Assembly: GCA_021234155.1 (NCBI GenBank)
Contig: JAJEKV010000018.1
Span: 17,990,177-18,054,176 of the forward strand
Direction of reading: 5' to 3'
Origin: Isoetes taiwanensis
Taxonomy: Eukaryota; Streptophyta; Lycopodiopsida; Isoetales; Isoetaceae
DNA: 64,000 nt
Of this stretch, positions 12,101-26,769 are shown one piece after another. The first letter of the stretch is position 1; the number at the start of each line of letters is the position of its first letter. The translations under genes were made by a program, and so were the position numbers. The notes under the pieces are model-generated. The model had not been told where the DNA came from. It was given only the letters and a program-made list of their open reading frames with translations, and searched no databases.

Positions 12101-15100
12101 CCGAGCCAATACCTTCCATATTTCTGCTTCACAAAAGTATAATGTGCCATGCAATTTTCGATTACAGAATCCCCCTTCCTCTAAATTCAAGAAGGCGATG
12201 TTGACTAGCGGTAGATGAAGGACCTTTAAAGGAGCAATCGAGAGGAAAGGTCGGTTTAGCTTTCTTAGTTAATGCGGGCAAGGAATATCATCTACACTGA
12301 CAGCAAAACAAAACTATATGAATCAATAATTCATAAATATGTAGGCCTCAAAACTTACATGCACAATTGAACCGAAAACTTAGGAAATGCAGAAAATATG
12401 AAAGTTTAAGAAACAAAGTTAAAATGGCTTTGAGTAAAGCCGCTTGGTCCACATTCTAATCGGATATTTCCAACATCATATCCGGAAATTCTTTAACGCC
12501 TCTTTAACTAACAAAATTTCGAGAAGTTTTTAATCCAACCGTCCAAGAACCGCTGATTCCGACACATATCCCATAATCTCCGAATATTCGCTTTCGTAGA
12601 ATATCCTATGGATTATTATTGACAGAATCTTCTGCATCATACCTTTTAGAGAATATTCCTATGTAAAAAGACTGCAGGTTAAACCCGTGACCTACTATGT
12701 CCTACTCTCCTCAGGTTCCCAAGAACTACCGTTCGCCAGCCGTGAAGAGCGAAAGGGCAAGGGATCACAACCTAGAAGTCCGCTTTTATGTTCCTAAGAA
12801 AAAGTCAAGTTTACTAGCTAGAAAGTTTAAAGGGGAAGGACTAACCTAGAAAACAGTAAGTTTATAAAGTAAAGATGAAAAAAAATGCATCAAAAAGGAG
12901 AAACTGAGCTATTTTGACAACTTCACAGAAGATCTAAGAAGTGATCGAAGGAATAGTATCCAAATTTGCATTGGGCATGGATTGGGGAAGAATCTACAGA
13001 GATGTGGAGGACGATTAACTCCGTTGAGGATTTTAGCAAATAGAAAAACTACAGCAGAAGAAAAGTCTTGAGCATACCTTCTTCCCAAAAAGGAGCCTTT
13101 AAGACCATACCGAGTGCTACTTGCATGAGAAATGGGGTTCTTGAGACCATTTTGCCTGCCCCATCTTCAAGACCTTTACTTTCTGCCTCAGGTTAAGGGG
13201 AAGTCAACCTCCTCCTCTTTCAGGCCATGCAAAATAACCTCCCTACTGCCTACACCGAGGTTTTTCTTTGCATAACCCCCAGAGAAGGTTAAACCCTCAT
13301 CTTTGCTTCTCTGCCTGAACAAAAAACATAGATTTGAGCCTTATTCAAAAATCCCTTTTTAATACTACAAAGCTTTTATCAACAAAACCGGCAGATTAGA
13401 TGCAGCTTTGCACGAATTTGCAACTTGAAATCATTTTAAACCTACAATTGTAACCGAAACAAATTGGGGTAACAAGAAAACACCCCACAAAAATGAACCC
13501 ATTCAATCAACGTACCCAAAACCAGACATGCCCATCAAACTCGACCCGCCCTTGCGTGAACGAAACCCGCGATATACTATCCACTTACAAAGCTCACTTG
13601 GTCGAAGACTTCTGTTCCCCACGATGGCTTGCGAAATTGGCTCCAACTAGTCCAATAAGCAGGCGCCCACGTAAGCTTTTCCCCGATGCGCCAATGTAAT
13701 TTTTTAGGTTTTTGTCACCAAAGATTTATTTTTGGATTTTTTCTTTGGGAAAATCACTTTTGTTTGCTATTAATCATATATATGAAGATAACCGTGTTTG
13801 TGCATCATTTAGTTGTTACCGGTTGTTATCTTCAGATCGATCTAAGTTTTCTCATTTTCCATTTATTTGCAACTCAAGGAAATTGGTAGCGTGATTTTCT
13901 CGAGGTCGATGGAATTTGAACAGCATTCCCAAGGCAAAGTGGCTATTAATTGCCGGAAGCCTCTAAGGAGCTTACTGAGACAATTCAAAGACAAAGGAGT
14001 GGCCAATTACTTCCCGAGGACTCGGAGGTAACTTTCGTGACCATCTCTAGGGAAAGAGGGCTGCTTCGCTGGGTGGCCTCGGAGAAAGCTTTTGATTGAA
14101 CCCATAGCAAAGTGGGCGGGCTCAATTTCTCCCGGAGGCCCTGAATTTAAACCTTATCTTCAAGGCATCGTGGGCAAGTGGCTGCACCCACCTAATGTGA
14201 TATTACTTTTCCAAATTGCACGTTGCGGCTTTTATCAATGTAGACAAGAACAGAATTCTATTCATATAGAATGGGAGTACATGGATAGATTACATAGATA
14301 ATAAAATCAACTAAACATCATGCCTCGAAGATAGTTCCATGAGAAACATAATAGATAATAATAGATAATATTATACATGGAGGTTTCATTCAATGCCGGT
14401 TCCAACGCAATTAGATCCCAGGATCAAACTTCCTCTGTAATGCCTTGCCTGGCCATACAGACCAAAATGGGCCATCCAATTCTGCATCGAATGGGGGAGG
14501 TTGCATGAGCTTGTTACTGTGCCACCCGCCCCCTTTTTTCCTTCTTGTAAAAGCTTCTTAAATAACGACCTGGAACCTCACAGTAAATATCCTCCATTTC
14601 CAGCGGCCTCTTGAGCTTACGTCACATAAATATGGCATTTCAATGGCTCGTGCAAATTTCGGCTCCATCCTGTTGAGGTGATCCGACTCATTGCCATCCT
14701 TCATCAACCCTCCCCCTGAGGAGCTTCAAGGAGTTGGTGTCTCATTTCTTCCCTATTCCATTTTTGGTTTATCTGGATTTCGCACCTCAACACCGGCCGA
14801 TTCCATGAGCTAATATTGGCTCATGGGATATGGGCATTTTTCGCTCATTGTGAATCCATCGGCTGCCCTTTGTTCTAACCATTCGACCGTCTTCCATTCA
14901 TGAATCTACACTATGCGGTTGCGAATGGCTGACTCGCATGGCGGGACCACCTCTAGTGAAGGCTTGGGGGACACAAACTTGGATGTACTTCTTTGACTTA
15001 ATAGATACAAGGTCACGCCATCTCACCTACACATACGATTCCCCGAAATTTTGCATCATTCTAACAAATAAAACCCTATATTCTAAAAATTCGGATCATT

Positions 15101-15637
15101 TTAGAGTCATATGGACTTAGGAAAGTCCATATATAATGAAAATTATGCTTTCGATGCGGAACTATCCATTGAAAAGGATAGGAGACAACAATTGAAAGAC
15201 CTCCGCGGCATGGACAACTTGTTCTTTTCTGTACCCATCAAATAAAAATTGAGCTTTTCAAACATTTTAGAGAATCAACCTTTGCATTTGCTAGAGACGA
15301 AGACCATATGCATTGTTCATCCACCAAAAATTGGTGAGATAACATGGGTGTCGAAGCGACCGACTTGCAAATCCTTTGAAGATATTTTAGGCTCAATTGA
15401 GATGTCTGGCTATCTATCAATCACATATGTTCATTCATGGGTCGTTAATGGCCATCCCTCGACTTAAAATGAGGTGAAATTCAAGAACACAAAATAATAT
15501 GGTAAAGTTCTATAATTTTATAGAATCATTAAAGTTTTTCCGCGACGGAATAATCAAAATTTTAGGAAATCCTATTTAAAGAAAATTTTATTTTTGCCAA
15601 ACTAAAAATCCCATATTAACAAGATTGATATATAGAT
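9197..15637. other. No gene recognised
   Basis: About 6.4 kb without a supported feature. Open frames are all under ~120 codons and lack motifs. A 7-bp-stem GC hairpin (GCGGCTC...GAGCCGC) lies near 11340-11364. A tetranucleotide stretch (TATCCATCCATC) lies just outside, near 15744. I see no transposon ends, tRNA or splice-supported exon. Confidence 0.45.
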
Positions 15638-15927
15638 AGATATGCTAGGGATATGGATATGCAATACTATATGGCCTTTTTCTTTTTTAATTTCCATGGC
15701 AATCTGGTTCAAATTGAATGCTAAAAATTAATTATCTATCCATCCATCCATCTATAATCAAACCAATGGTTGGATGGTTAAAGATCAAAAGATTGCCACT
15801 TTTAAAATATGGTCAATGAAATGCAACAAAGCATTTAGAACTTGAGGACCAAGACTAATAAAACAAGATTGAGCCAAGGCATGACATTTGAAATTGTCAG
15901 TCAGTTTAGATCCATAAGCTTGGCAAC
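15638..15927 (+). repeat. Duplicate of the peroxidase 5' flank
   Basis: It matches the region just upstream of the peroxidase pseudogene (16648-17271). Both contain 'agggatatggatatgcaata', 'catctataatcaaacc', 'ggatggttaaagat' and 'gaaattgtcagtcagttt', and both reach 'agatccataagctt'. This copy stops there and is not followed by peroxidase coding sequence. The other copy holds about 330 extra bases in its middle. Confidence 0.7.
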
Positions 15928-16160
15928 ATTGACAAAGCATATCGCTCCTACAGGATTCTCACGACCCATCTCCATCGAACTCATGGTGTGTGTCCCCATG
16001 CGGTTGAGGATGAGTCCTTGACTTCTTCATAGCGGAGATGGGTCGCATGGTAATGTTGGGCCCCTTCCTAACGATGGGGTTGATGTGGAGGCACGTATAG
16101 TGGGCAGCCCAATGGCAGACCGGCATCCCGAACTTCTACCGAGGAAGCGAGGCGTCGAGT

Positions 16161-16646
16161 GTTATATAAAAGGTCTTATCCATAATGATCCCTTCAAATA
16201 TTTGAAGTACAACTTAGAATATCAAGACCATTATAATCTTAGATATTTCAATAGATCACATGTTACCTTATGCCCCACTTCCTATATACACTTTGGAAAC
16301 ACTGCACTACTATCTACATAATATTTGTCATAATTTCCATAACCCATTCGCCAAGGACCACTCTCCCATGCTTGCTCCATATCATAAAGAGCCTAAAATA
16401 TGCATGTTTCATGGAAAATGTGATGAGAATCTATATGAACGTATACACTCTAGATATACACATTAATAACCATCAACAAAAGAAAGAAAGTACAAAAATA
16501 AAAAGAAACCCCGTATCATGCTAGATATTGAGCTTCTATGGAATATCTATAAAACACTTGCTGTACATATGTCAAGTTTTGAAAGGCTCGTTGTTCACTA
16601 CTTTTTAGGAGTCTTCCACGTGTAGGCTCCTTATCTCTCTTATTAT
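16161..16646 (+). repeat. Dispersed ~0.55-kb repeat, copy 1
   Basis: Shared with 21608-22190 and 25530-26112 in the same orientation. Diagnostic phrases are 'cttatccataatgat', 'cttcaaatatttgaagtac', 'cataacccatt', 'gcttgctccatatcata' and 'acgtgtaggctcc'. This copy ends at 'ctcttattataag' and abuts the peroxidase 5' flank. It is shorter at its right end than the other two, which continue for another ~75 bases. It is non-coding and its class is unknown. Confidence 0.7.
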
Positions 16647-16647
16647 A

Positions 16648-17271
16648 AGTATATGTTAGGGATATGGATATGCAATACTATATGGCCTCTTTTGTTGTTT
16701 TGATTTCCATGGCCAATCTGGTCTCCGTGAATGCTAAAAACTCGAAATGTTAGCAGAGGCCACATTTCTCCATATTATCAACGTTAATACATCCTATAAC
16801 TTTCCTGTCCCACCTGGCGAAGTTGCTAGTGCCACCTAGTAGGCTGCTAGTGCTCATGGATTGAACAAAAGGGGCGGCACGTGGCGAAATGTGGATTGCC
16901 CTGAAAATGATGGCTGGCCATTACACGCATAATGGCCAGCCAGTGAATATTACCCTAACTAAATATCTAACCATCCATCTATAATCAAACCTGGATGGTT
17001 AAAGATTGCATTGCCACACATGAAAAGATTAGATTTGTACACACAGTGAAAAACATAGAATTGATAAAGTTGTGTGGTGTACAAGATTTTTGGGAAAATT
17101 TAAGACAATTTGAAGCCCCTTCTAGTTGAATTGAATGGGCACAACACGTGGAGGTTTAAAACGTAGTCAATGAAACCGACAAAAGCATTTAGAACTTAGG
17201 ACCCAAGACTAATAAAACTAAATAGAGCTTAGCCGCATTTTGAAATTGTCAGTCAGTTTTAGATCCATAAG
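16648..17271 (+). repeat. 5' flank of the peroxidase pseudogene
   Basis: This is the second copy of the block at 15638-15927, lengthened by about 330 bases in the middle. Its right end leads straight into the TATA box and first exon of the peroxidase remnant. This duplicated block therefore probably includes the former promoter region. Confidence 0.55.
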
Positions 17272-17281
17272 CTTAAGTGCA

Positions 17282-17288
17282 TATAAAT
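17282..17288 (+). promoter_or_regulatory. Probable TATA box of the peroxidase
   Basis: The motif TATAAAT lies about 50 bases upstream of the first in-context ATG (17335) of the peroxidase remnant. That is a normal plant TATA-to-start spacing with a short 5' leader. The inference rests on position and motif only. Confidence 0.45.
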
Positions 17289-17334
17289 GGATGCCGCATG
17301 CGCATTAACCAACAAACACAGCCTTCAGCAAAAT

Positions 17335-18554
<1,220 letters not shown>

Positions 18555-19140
18555 CATATTCATTCATGGTCATTCATTAGCAAATTGTATATAGATGCTA
18601 CTAATAAGCGTGTCGCGGCATTGCCGTGCATAAGTTGAAGTGTGTATTATATGGGCCATCGGTACAAGATTGGTCAAATGGAGTTGGTAAATTTCTATAG
18701 CTATTATAGGATTAGATGCAAAAAGCATGTACTAGTAAACGTCACTGCATTGTTGGCATAAATAAACATATGTTCTATATGGGCCTTTCGTGTAGAATGA
18801 TCCTATGGATTTGGTTCCCTATGAATTGCATTCAGTGTAAGACTATGTTTCCATAATGGGACTAAACTTAAAAAATGGGAATATTGACAAAGTAAGTGAG
18901 CTCATCATTCCCATGAGAGCAAATCAAATCCAACTGAGTTTCCTCCGGTCAGGTTGGATGGATGTCTTTATACCTAAGAGTGATCCTATGGAGGTTGTAA
19001 CCTATGGATCTTAGAGCGAGTTATCATATGGACCTTCAATTTAAGACTAATCGTAAGGAAGTTGATATCCTATGGATGCTATAGGAGTATAGGTTTTATA
19101 ACTCATGACAAATAAACAATTAAACAAATCAATAATGATT
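18555..19140. other. 3' flank of peroxidase, no gene
   Basis: No coding sequence is seen. The last part (about 19012-19080, 'gttatcatatggaccttcaat') reappears at 28379-28430, so at least part of it is repetitive. Confidence 0.4.
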
Positions 19141-20545
19141 GCCCCGATGTGTGACTTGTTGATACAATTATGCTATAATCGACCTAAATTCTAGGCATAT
19201 ATACATTATCATCCCTTCTCCCATCCTACCCATTTCTCTCCCTCCCTCTAAAGTCCCTTCTATTTCCTCCCTCCCTCTCTCTCATAATTTGGACAATCAT
19301 GTATTGCCCAATTTTCTTAGAGCAATAGATGAGCTTACATCTACATTTAGTCCATTTTGGAATGAGAGGCATGAGAGTTTGAAATGGGAGACACATTGTA
19401 CCCAGGCGTGCTAAAATGCTACCTTGCTTCTATAATGATAGATAATGGACATATGGCTGTTCACATCTATTGCACATTTTGATGAATGTCATAAAATTTC
19501 CTACGGCCATATTACCATACAAGCTATGCTTAGCAAACTTGTATTCATCGACATAGGCCACACCTAGCATGGGGCAATGCCAAGTTATTAACAACATGGA
19601 AATTGTGTCACAAATTACATGTGATCTTGAACCTTGTGTCTTATCATCATCTCCCTACAATCCATGCATATGAAACTTGACGGGTTACTCCATTCTCCAA
19701 ACAAAGAATGGGAGCAAAAACTAAAATCAATAAACCTTTCAGCTATGGGATTTGAACCCACAAATCCGAAAGCATCATAGCAAAATCCAAATCGTGTAGA
19801 AGAACATTAGGAAAATGTAGTAAATCATGAAAACTCTTGCCTTGATAGAATGTGATGGCCCTCAAATGGGGCTTAAAACAACATATAGATGTCGATGGTT
19901 ACAAGATCAACCTAAAGCAGGCTCCACCATCTTTTTTGCACCTTTCAAATGCCTCACGGTTCAATTAGAGGGATAATCTTTCGACAAGATAGCTTGCAAG
20001 AGCAGCCCCAATAGTGCATGCCAAATTTGGTGGTTCGGCCACTATGGCATAGAACGATGTCCTTGAGGCTCTTGAGCACTTCGTCGCCAAATTGACTCCA
20101 TCAAGTTCCGGTTGACATGTTCATCTTTCTACAAGCACTTTGGATTTGTATTGATTCATGGTGGAACGACTCCTTCAAAATGGTCGCCCCCCATCCGGAT
20201 TTGGTTGTAGGTCACCGTTCCTTCATAATTGCTGGTCCTTATATTTTTGTCTACATTTTCATAAGGTAAAGGTCCACCTTATTTATTGTCGATGAAAATA
20301 ATAGGTGGGCTTCTTATAAGATAAGGTCCATCTTTTAGAGTGACTTTTCAAATAAAAGGTTGGCCCCCCATAATGCATGGTTCCTCCGTTTTAAATATCC
20401 ATGCATCTCTATTTCTTAAGTCACATTTCTTAAGTCACGTCCCCATCCTTCTACAAAGTATCTCGACCATCTACAATATTTGTTGAATTTTCCTTTGAAA
20501 TTGACCCCGACCCCATCCATTGGTTATCCCTTTATAATCTACACA
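19141..20545 (+). repeat. ~1.4-kb direct repeat, copy 1
   Basis: Matches 23905-25321 in the same orientation almost end to end. Shared phrases include 'cttgttgatacaat', 'ctccctccctctctctcat', 'acctagcatggggcaatgcc' and 'gaccccgaccccatccattg'. It is non-coding in both copies. At 19744-19775 it carries a sequence that on the minus strand reads GGGTTCAAATCCCA, resembling a tRNA T-arm or Pol III B box, but no complete tRNA can be folded around it. Confidence 0.75.
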
Positions 20546-21607
20546 TATATAATTATGTTTCCTTAGATTCGATTCTTTTATGCCTTTATTAGGTAAATTC
20601 GATTACCCTAAAGCAGGTAAATTCACAGTGGGCAATTCTTCATCTCGATCTTTTACCTCGCTGCGAGAGGCAACAGAATATAACTGCGATGGTCACGAAG
20701 GACATGCATCGACTTCTGATTGCCTTTTTAGGCGTCATCTACAATATGTTAACCAAAGTTTTGGTGCCCATTTCTTTGCACAGTGAACTCACATTTTGTT
20801 CGGATGTCTAATACCTTATACGCCATATGAATATCCTCTCTAGGTCTTACATTCTCATTTCGTTTTCGACATTTTTTCGGATTTGCAACTACCACATTGC
20901 CTTTCTTCTTTTGCCAACCCGCATACCCTATTCTCTTTGGTTGCTAACCTCATTTTTCACTATCAATTGTATGAACTACCAAAGGTGGGCTCCTCCCTTT
21001 TCATTTTAACAGATATCCCCGGAGGATCTAACATCCTCTTCACAATCTTTGTGGACTCAACCTTTTGTTTGAAGAGATTCCACCTTTGCTACGGATCTTA
21101 CAGCTATGCCTTTTTTGAATTTAAAATAAAATCCTTCAAGACAAGGACCATCCATCCTAGATCATCTCTGACGAGCCAATATCCCATTCCTTGAGTTTGG
21201 AACCACAATTTGGATTGCTCTTGTAAGGAAACAAGAATGCGGTGATCCACATATCAAAATAATATAATATTTTGCAAAAAGATACTAGGCATAAGTTAAT
21301 GTATGGTTAGCATTACTAGGTCCAATACTTAATGTTAAAATGGCATTTTCCCTTGGTTAATGAGGTTTTATTTAAATGTTTGCTTTTAAACACATTCTAA
21401 CTAATGCGAGCAAAGTGAATCACAAAATTTGAACCTCATTTTGAGAGCTTTGAAATAACATTATTATTTTTTCAATATGAGGGCAAAAAGATCATGGCTT
21501 GAGATATGCTTGAAGATGTGTTTTTCACGTTGGTTCAAGTTGACACAAACCCCTCTAATGGATTTGGAAGAAGAGAATGAAATGTTAGGGTTGGCAGAAT
21601 TTCTTGT
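20546..21607. other. No gene recognised
   Basis: Open frames of 60-103 codons on the + strand (20580-21194) lack motifs and splice context. They are probably chance frames in T-rich sequence. Confidence 0.4.
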
Positions 21608-22190
21608 AATAATATAAGGACTTATCCATAATGATCCCCCTTCAAATATTTGAAGTACACCTTAGAATATCAAGATCCATAATATAACCTTTGATATTTG
21701 AATAGATTATATGTTACCTATGCCCCTTCTATATATACACTTTAGGAAACCCTAGGACTAGTATTAGCATATATATGTCATAATTTTCATAACCCATTTG
21801 CCATGGACCACTCCCCAGGTGCTTGCTCCATATCATAGAGAGCCCTAAAATATTGAATGTTTCAAGGATGTAACCATGGAAAACGTGAGGAAAATCTATG
21901 TGAACGATATGCACTAGATATATGCATGCATTAGTAACCATCAATAGAAAAGAACATACAAAATACAAAAGAAATCCCTTATCATGCTATATTGATCTTC
22001 TGAAATTTCTAGCAGGCGCTTGCAATACACGTCAATTTTGGAAAGGCTCGTTGCTCATTACTTTTAGAGTCTTACACGTGTAGGCTCCTCATCTCTCTTT
22101 TCATAACTACTAGAAAAAGTGCCCAAGATTGCTAGGCTTTTGTCCTAATTAAACTAAAAATTGATATAAAGAAAAACGGTTGACGATGTT
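21608..22190 (+). repeat. Dispersed ~0.55-kb repeat, copy 2
   Basis: Full-length member of the family described at 16161-16646. It is most similar to 25530-26112; both continue past 'ctctcttttcataactac' into 'tagaaaaagtgccca' and 'aaaaattgatata'. It is non-coding. Confidence 0.75.
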
Positions 22191-23904
22191 CTGGTAAATT
22201 TCCTGGGGAGATTAGTCATGCATTCATGTAGATAGATGGGGTGGTTCCCTTATAACCAACTTTACATTAATATTCTGGCGTGGTGTGAATCCGGAGGCCA
22301 ATGAGCGAAGAACCGTGAGGGAGTTTGCACCACGAGCACTTGTATAGATAGTTCTAGAGTAGTTGTGATTTCTATCATTGAAACTAATAACTTAAATCTT
22401 GTGTAAGATAGTAGTAAGTATGTAATTATAGATATTGTAAAATTAATGCCGATTTTAAGGTGTAAAGACTTGCAACACAAATTTTGTTATAACGTGTTGC
22501 AAGGATGAAGAAATACACAGAAGTGTAAACTTTGTATAAATTGATAAACTTAAATGTTGTATTAAGTAAGGTTAGTAATTACCTTGCGTTGATTAAGTTA
22601 TGAAGTGGTAAGTTAATTGGATAATGAAATAGTATGCGAATGTCTTAAACATTACCTTAGAGTAATTCTAATAATTGTGTAAGTATAATAATAATAAATT
22701 GTATGTATCCAAGTTTATTGCGAGTTAGGAAGATCCCAAGGTGGGGAGACCCACGATCGTGCGGACAACATCATTTCAAGGTGAGAATGTGACATTCGGC
22801 CACGATTATACGGTCCTAAGGCGTATATCTTTCTTTGCCTGTCAGCGCATACCGCCATCGATTGGCGTATCGCCCGGCGATATGGCCAAGCAAAGTAGCA
22901 CCCAAGGGGCAACTTGCAAAGCGTGCATTTATTAATGTGCACGTTTACCCATGTGCACATTTATCCAAGTATACCACATTTACCCATGTGGACGCACTTT
23001 ATGCCATTGTTATTAAAGGCAAGTGGGCCACACCCGGCGTTAGAAACCTTTTTGCTCCTATCGGAAATTTCACTGTAGTTTTAACCCGGGGATTTTTATA
23101 ATTTTGAATCGGATCGTTCCTGCAATCAAAATTCACGACCGGATCCCATTTCATCAAGACAAAGAGAATTCAGAATATATTAAAATCAAGCACTCAATAC
23201 CACGACTCATCAAGCACTTATACCTATAATATCACATTAGAAATTCTAATCAAAATGCGACATTGAAGCTATGGCTATGCCATATAGATAATAACATAAA
23301 TAGAATTTGAATATTATATCATATTATGATGTCATGGAACTTAAAGTAAATCGAATATAATGTTAAAGACAATTTGTCTTACAAACAACATTGTAGCTAT
23401 GCCAAAAAGAGATTGATAGAAAAGAGACTGCATTCCTCACATCAACTATGATGGGTTCATGAAGTTCCAAGTAAAACTGTAGTAAGATTGGCTTAATTGG
23501 ACATCCTAAAGTTTCTTTCTTCTACAAGTAATACATTAAAGTGATAAAGAAATGGGAGAGAGATTACATGTTTACCTTTTACGATCATGCAACTCTAGTA
23601 GTAATAGGATTGAATACATGAAAATGAAATTGCACGGCATTTCACACTGGTCCGGGAAGTTATTGAATTTTGGCTCTGTGTGTACCCGAATCAAAAGCCA
23701 CTTGCCCTTGCATAAAGCTTTAATGGGCTATAACAGGCACCTCTGCCAAAAATTCCAAAATTACAATCGGATGCTTTTAGAAGTTAGAAACCCATGGCCA
23801 TGCAACATACAATTCATAAACAATCTGGATTTCTGAGAAATGAGTTAGAAGTCGAAAGCACTAACAATTTTAGAATTTCGAAATTGTTTAGAGATGCAAC
23901 AAGT
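22191..23904. other. No gene recognised
   Basis: No coding feature is supported. Around 22937-22993 the sequence repeats 'catgtgcac' / 'tttaccc' three times over ~60 bases as a small imperfect tandem repeat. The rest looks like unconstrained AT-rich DNA. Confidence 0.4.
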
Positions 23905-25321
23905 CCAAGATACAATTGTGACTTGTTGATACAATCTGCTATAATTGACCCTAAAATTCTAGGCATATATACATTATCATCCCTTCCCCCATCCTACCCA
24001 TTTCTCTCCCTCCCTATAGAGTCCCTTCTATTTCCTCCCTCCCTCTCTCTCATAATTTGGACAATCATGTATTGCCCAATTTTCTTAGGGGCAATAGATA
24101 GGCTTACATCTACATTTAGTCCATTTTGGAATGGGAGGCATGAGAGTTGAAATGGGAGGACACACTTTGTACTTGGGCTTGCTAAAATGCTACCTTGTTT
24201 CTACAATGATAGATAATGGACATACAGTTGTTCACATCTATTGCACCTTTTGATGAATGTCATAAAAATTCCTACGGCCATATTACCATACAAGCTATGC
24301 TAGCAGACTTGTATTCATCGGCATGGGCCACACCTAGCATGGGGCAATGCCAAGTTATTAACAACATGGAAATGGGGTCGCAAATTCCGTATGATCTTGA
24401 ACCCCAATGCTGACACTTATCATCTCCCTACAATCCATGCATATGAAATTTGACAGCTACCACGGTTGTCCAAACAAACAATATGCAGCAACTGGAGCAA
24501 AAAAACTAAAAATCAATAAACCTTTCAGCTATGGGATTTGAACCCACAAATCCGAAAGCATCGTAGCAAAACTAAATCAATGTAGAAGAAGATTAGGAAA
24601 ATGCGGTAAATCGTGAAAACTCTGCAACAGTTATTGTGATGGCCCTCAAATGGGGCTTAAAACAGCATATAGATGCCAGATTTGCTGTCAAGATCAACCT
24701 AAAGCAGGCTCCACCATCTTTTGCACCTTTCAAATGCTCTCACAGTTCCAATTCGAGGATAATCTTCGACAGCATAGCTTGCAAGAGCAGCCCCAATAGT
24801 GCATGCCAAATTTGACTGGTTCAGCCACTATGGCATAGAACAGATGTCGTGGGGCTCTTGAACAGCTCGTCGCCCAAATTGACTGATCAGAAGCTCCGTT
24901 GACATGTTCATCTTCTACAGTTAATGCTGGACTGGTACAGTGATTCATGGTGGAACGACTCCTTCAAAATGGTCGCCCCCATCCAATTTGGTTGTAGGTC
25001 ACCGTTCCTTCATAATTGCTGGTCCTTATATTTTGTCTACATTTTCATAAAGGTAAAGGTCCACCTTATTTATTGTCGATGAAAATAATAGGTGGGTTTC
25101 TTATAAGATAAGGTCCATCTTTTTAGAGTGACTTTTCAAATAAAGGTTGGCCCCCATAATGCATGGTTCCTCCCGTTTTAAAATATCCATGTATCTATTT
25201 CTTAAGTCACATTTCTTAAGTCACGTCCCCATCCTTCTACAAAGTATCTCGACCCATCTACAATATTTGTTGAATTTTCCCTTTGAAATTGACCCCGACC
25301 CCATCCATTGGTTATCCCTTC
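23905..25321 (+). repeat. ~1.4-kb direct repeat, copy 2
   Basis: Second copy of 19141-20545, separated from it by about 3.4 kb. It again contains the tRNA T-arm-like GGGTTCAAATCCCA on the minus strand near 24534-24550. Its terminal ~205 bases are duplicated again immediately downstream. Confidence 0.75.
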
Positions 25322-25529
25322 TCATCTTTTAGAGTGACTTTTCAAATAAAGGTTGGCCCCCATAATGCATGGTTCCTCCCGTTTTAAATATCCATGCAAC
25401 TCTATTTCTTAAGTCACATTTCTTAAGTCACGTCCCCATCCTTCTACAAAGTATCTCGACCCATCTACAATATTTGTTGAATTTTCCTTTGAAATTGACC
25501 CCGACCCCATCCATTGTTGTCCCTTTATA
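25322..25529 (+). repeat. Tandem partial copy of the repeat's end
   Basis: This stretch repeats about 25117-25321 ('cttttagagtgacttttcaa', 'ataatgcatggttcctcccg', 'gtcccatccttctac'-like text), joined head to tail. It suggests unequal exchange or replication slippage at the end of the 1.4-kb repeat. Confidence 0.75.
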
Positions 25530-26112
25530 ATGATATAAAGGACTTATCCATAATGATTCCCTTCAAATATTTGAAGTACACCTTAGAATATCAAGATCCA
25601 TAATATAACCTTTGATTTTTGAATAGATTATATGTTACCCTCTTTATATACACTTTCGGAAACCCCAGGACTAGTATTCGCATATATATGTCATAATTTT
25701 CATAACCCATTTGTTTCATGGACCACTCCCCCGTGCTTGCTCCATATCATAGGAGAGCCCTAAAATATTGAATGTTTCCAAGGATGTAACCATGGAAAAC
25801 GTGAGGAAAATCTATGTGAATGTATGCACTCGAGATATACGCATTAGTAACCATCAATAGAAAGAACATACAAAAATACAAAAGAAATCCCCTTATCATG
25901 CTATATTGATCTTCTATGAAATTTCTAGCAGACACTTGCAATACACGTGTCAATTTTGGAAAGGCTCGTTGATCATTACTTTTTAGAGTCTTACACGTGT
26001 AGGCTCCTTATCTCTCTTTTCATAACTACTAGAAAAAGTGCCCAGCGCTGCTAGGCCTTTTTCCGGATTAAACTAAAAATTGATATAAAAGAAACGGTTA
26101 ACAATGTTCGTT
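25530..26112 (+). repeat. Dispersed ~0.55-kb repeat, copy 3
   Basis: Full-length member of the family at 16161 and 21608, beginning 'cttatccataatgat' and ending near 'gatataaaagaaacggtta'. It abuts the tandem partial copy of the 1.4-kb repeat, so the two repeat families are physically associated. Confidence 0.75.
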
Positions 26113-26465
26113 CCCTTTGCTTTTGATCGTCATGGTTATTTTGCGTATAATATACATGATCTCAATACTGAGAGCATATGAGAAAATATGAATGGCATCA
26201 CAGGACATTATCAAAAGGTGGGTCTAGCAGAAGATGATGTGTTTAGTTGCATTCCCAAAACGTTTTAAAGCATGTGGTGATCCAATGAAGTTGTTGTTGT
26301 CATGCATTGCTATTATAGTAGTTAAGATTATGATGCTTTTGATTGTTATAACCGTATTTAGAAACTAGAAATAAAGCCCAGTGTTGTTGGGCATAGCTGG
26401 AAACTCTAAATCATATACTGGAGCAATTTAAATGAATTCAAGTTCATAAAATTACACAATCAAGA

Positions 26466-26765
26466 GAATTCAACCATATTTCCCACTTCCTCTTAATTTT
26501 TCCCTCTTCCTTTTCCTTTTGTTTTCCTCCACTTTTCTTTTTTTCCTCCCCTTGCCCCGTTCCCTTTTTTATTTTCCAATTTACCTTTTTCTTTCTCCCC
26601 TATCCCATTTCTCCCTTTTCCCCTTTTTTTCTTTTACTATTTCACTTCCTTTTCCTCTTTTCCCTTATCCCATTCCTTGCTTTTCTTTTTTCCCTTTTCC
26701 TTCCCCTCCCTTTCCTATTTTTCCCAGTTTACTGCCCTTTTTTCCCTTTTGTTTTCATATCATCT
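26466..26765 (+). repeat. Homopyrimidine-rich tract 1
   Basis: About 300 bases made almost only of C and T on the + strand, with few purine interruptions. The long open frame across it (Phe/Pro/Ser/Leu only) is a composition artefact. Such tracts can form triplex DNA. It stops exactly where LINE-like coding sequence begins, and a similar tract resumes after the LINE at 28024. Confidence 0.85.
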
Positions 26766-26769
26766 TCAC

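Noticed and set aside
19744-19775. Possible tRNA on the minus strand (GGGTTCAAATCCCA, also near 24534)
   Set aside because: The T-arm-like piece is present, but no matching acceptor stem, D-arm or anticodon arm can be placed upstream. At most it is a SINE-like B box.
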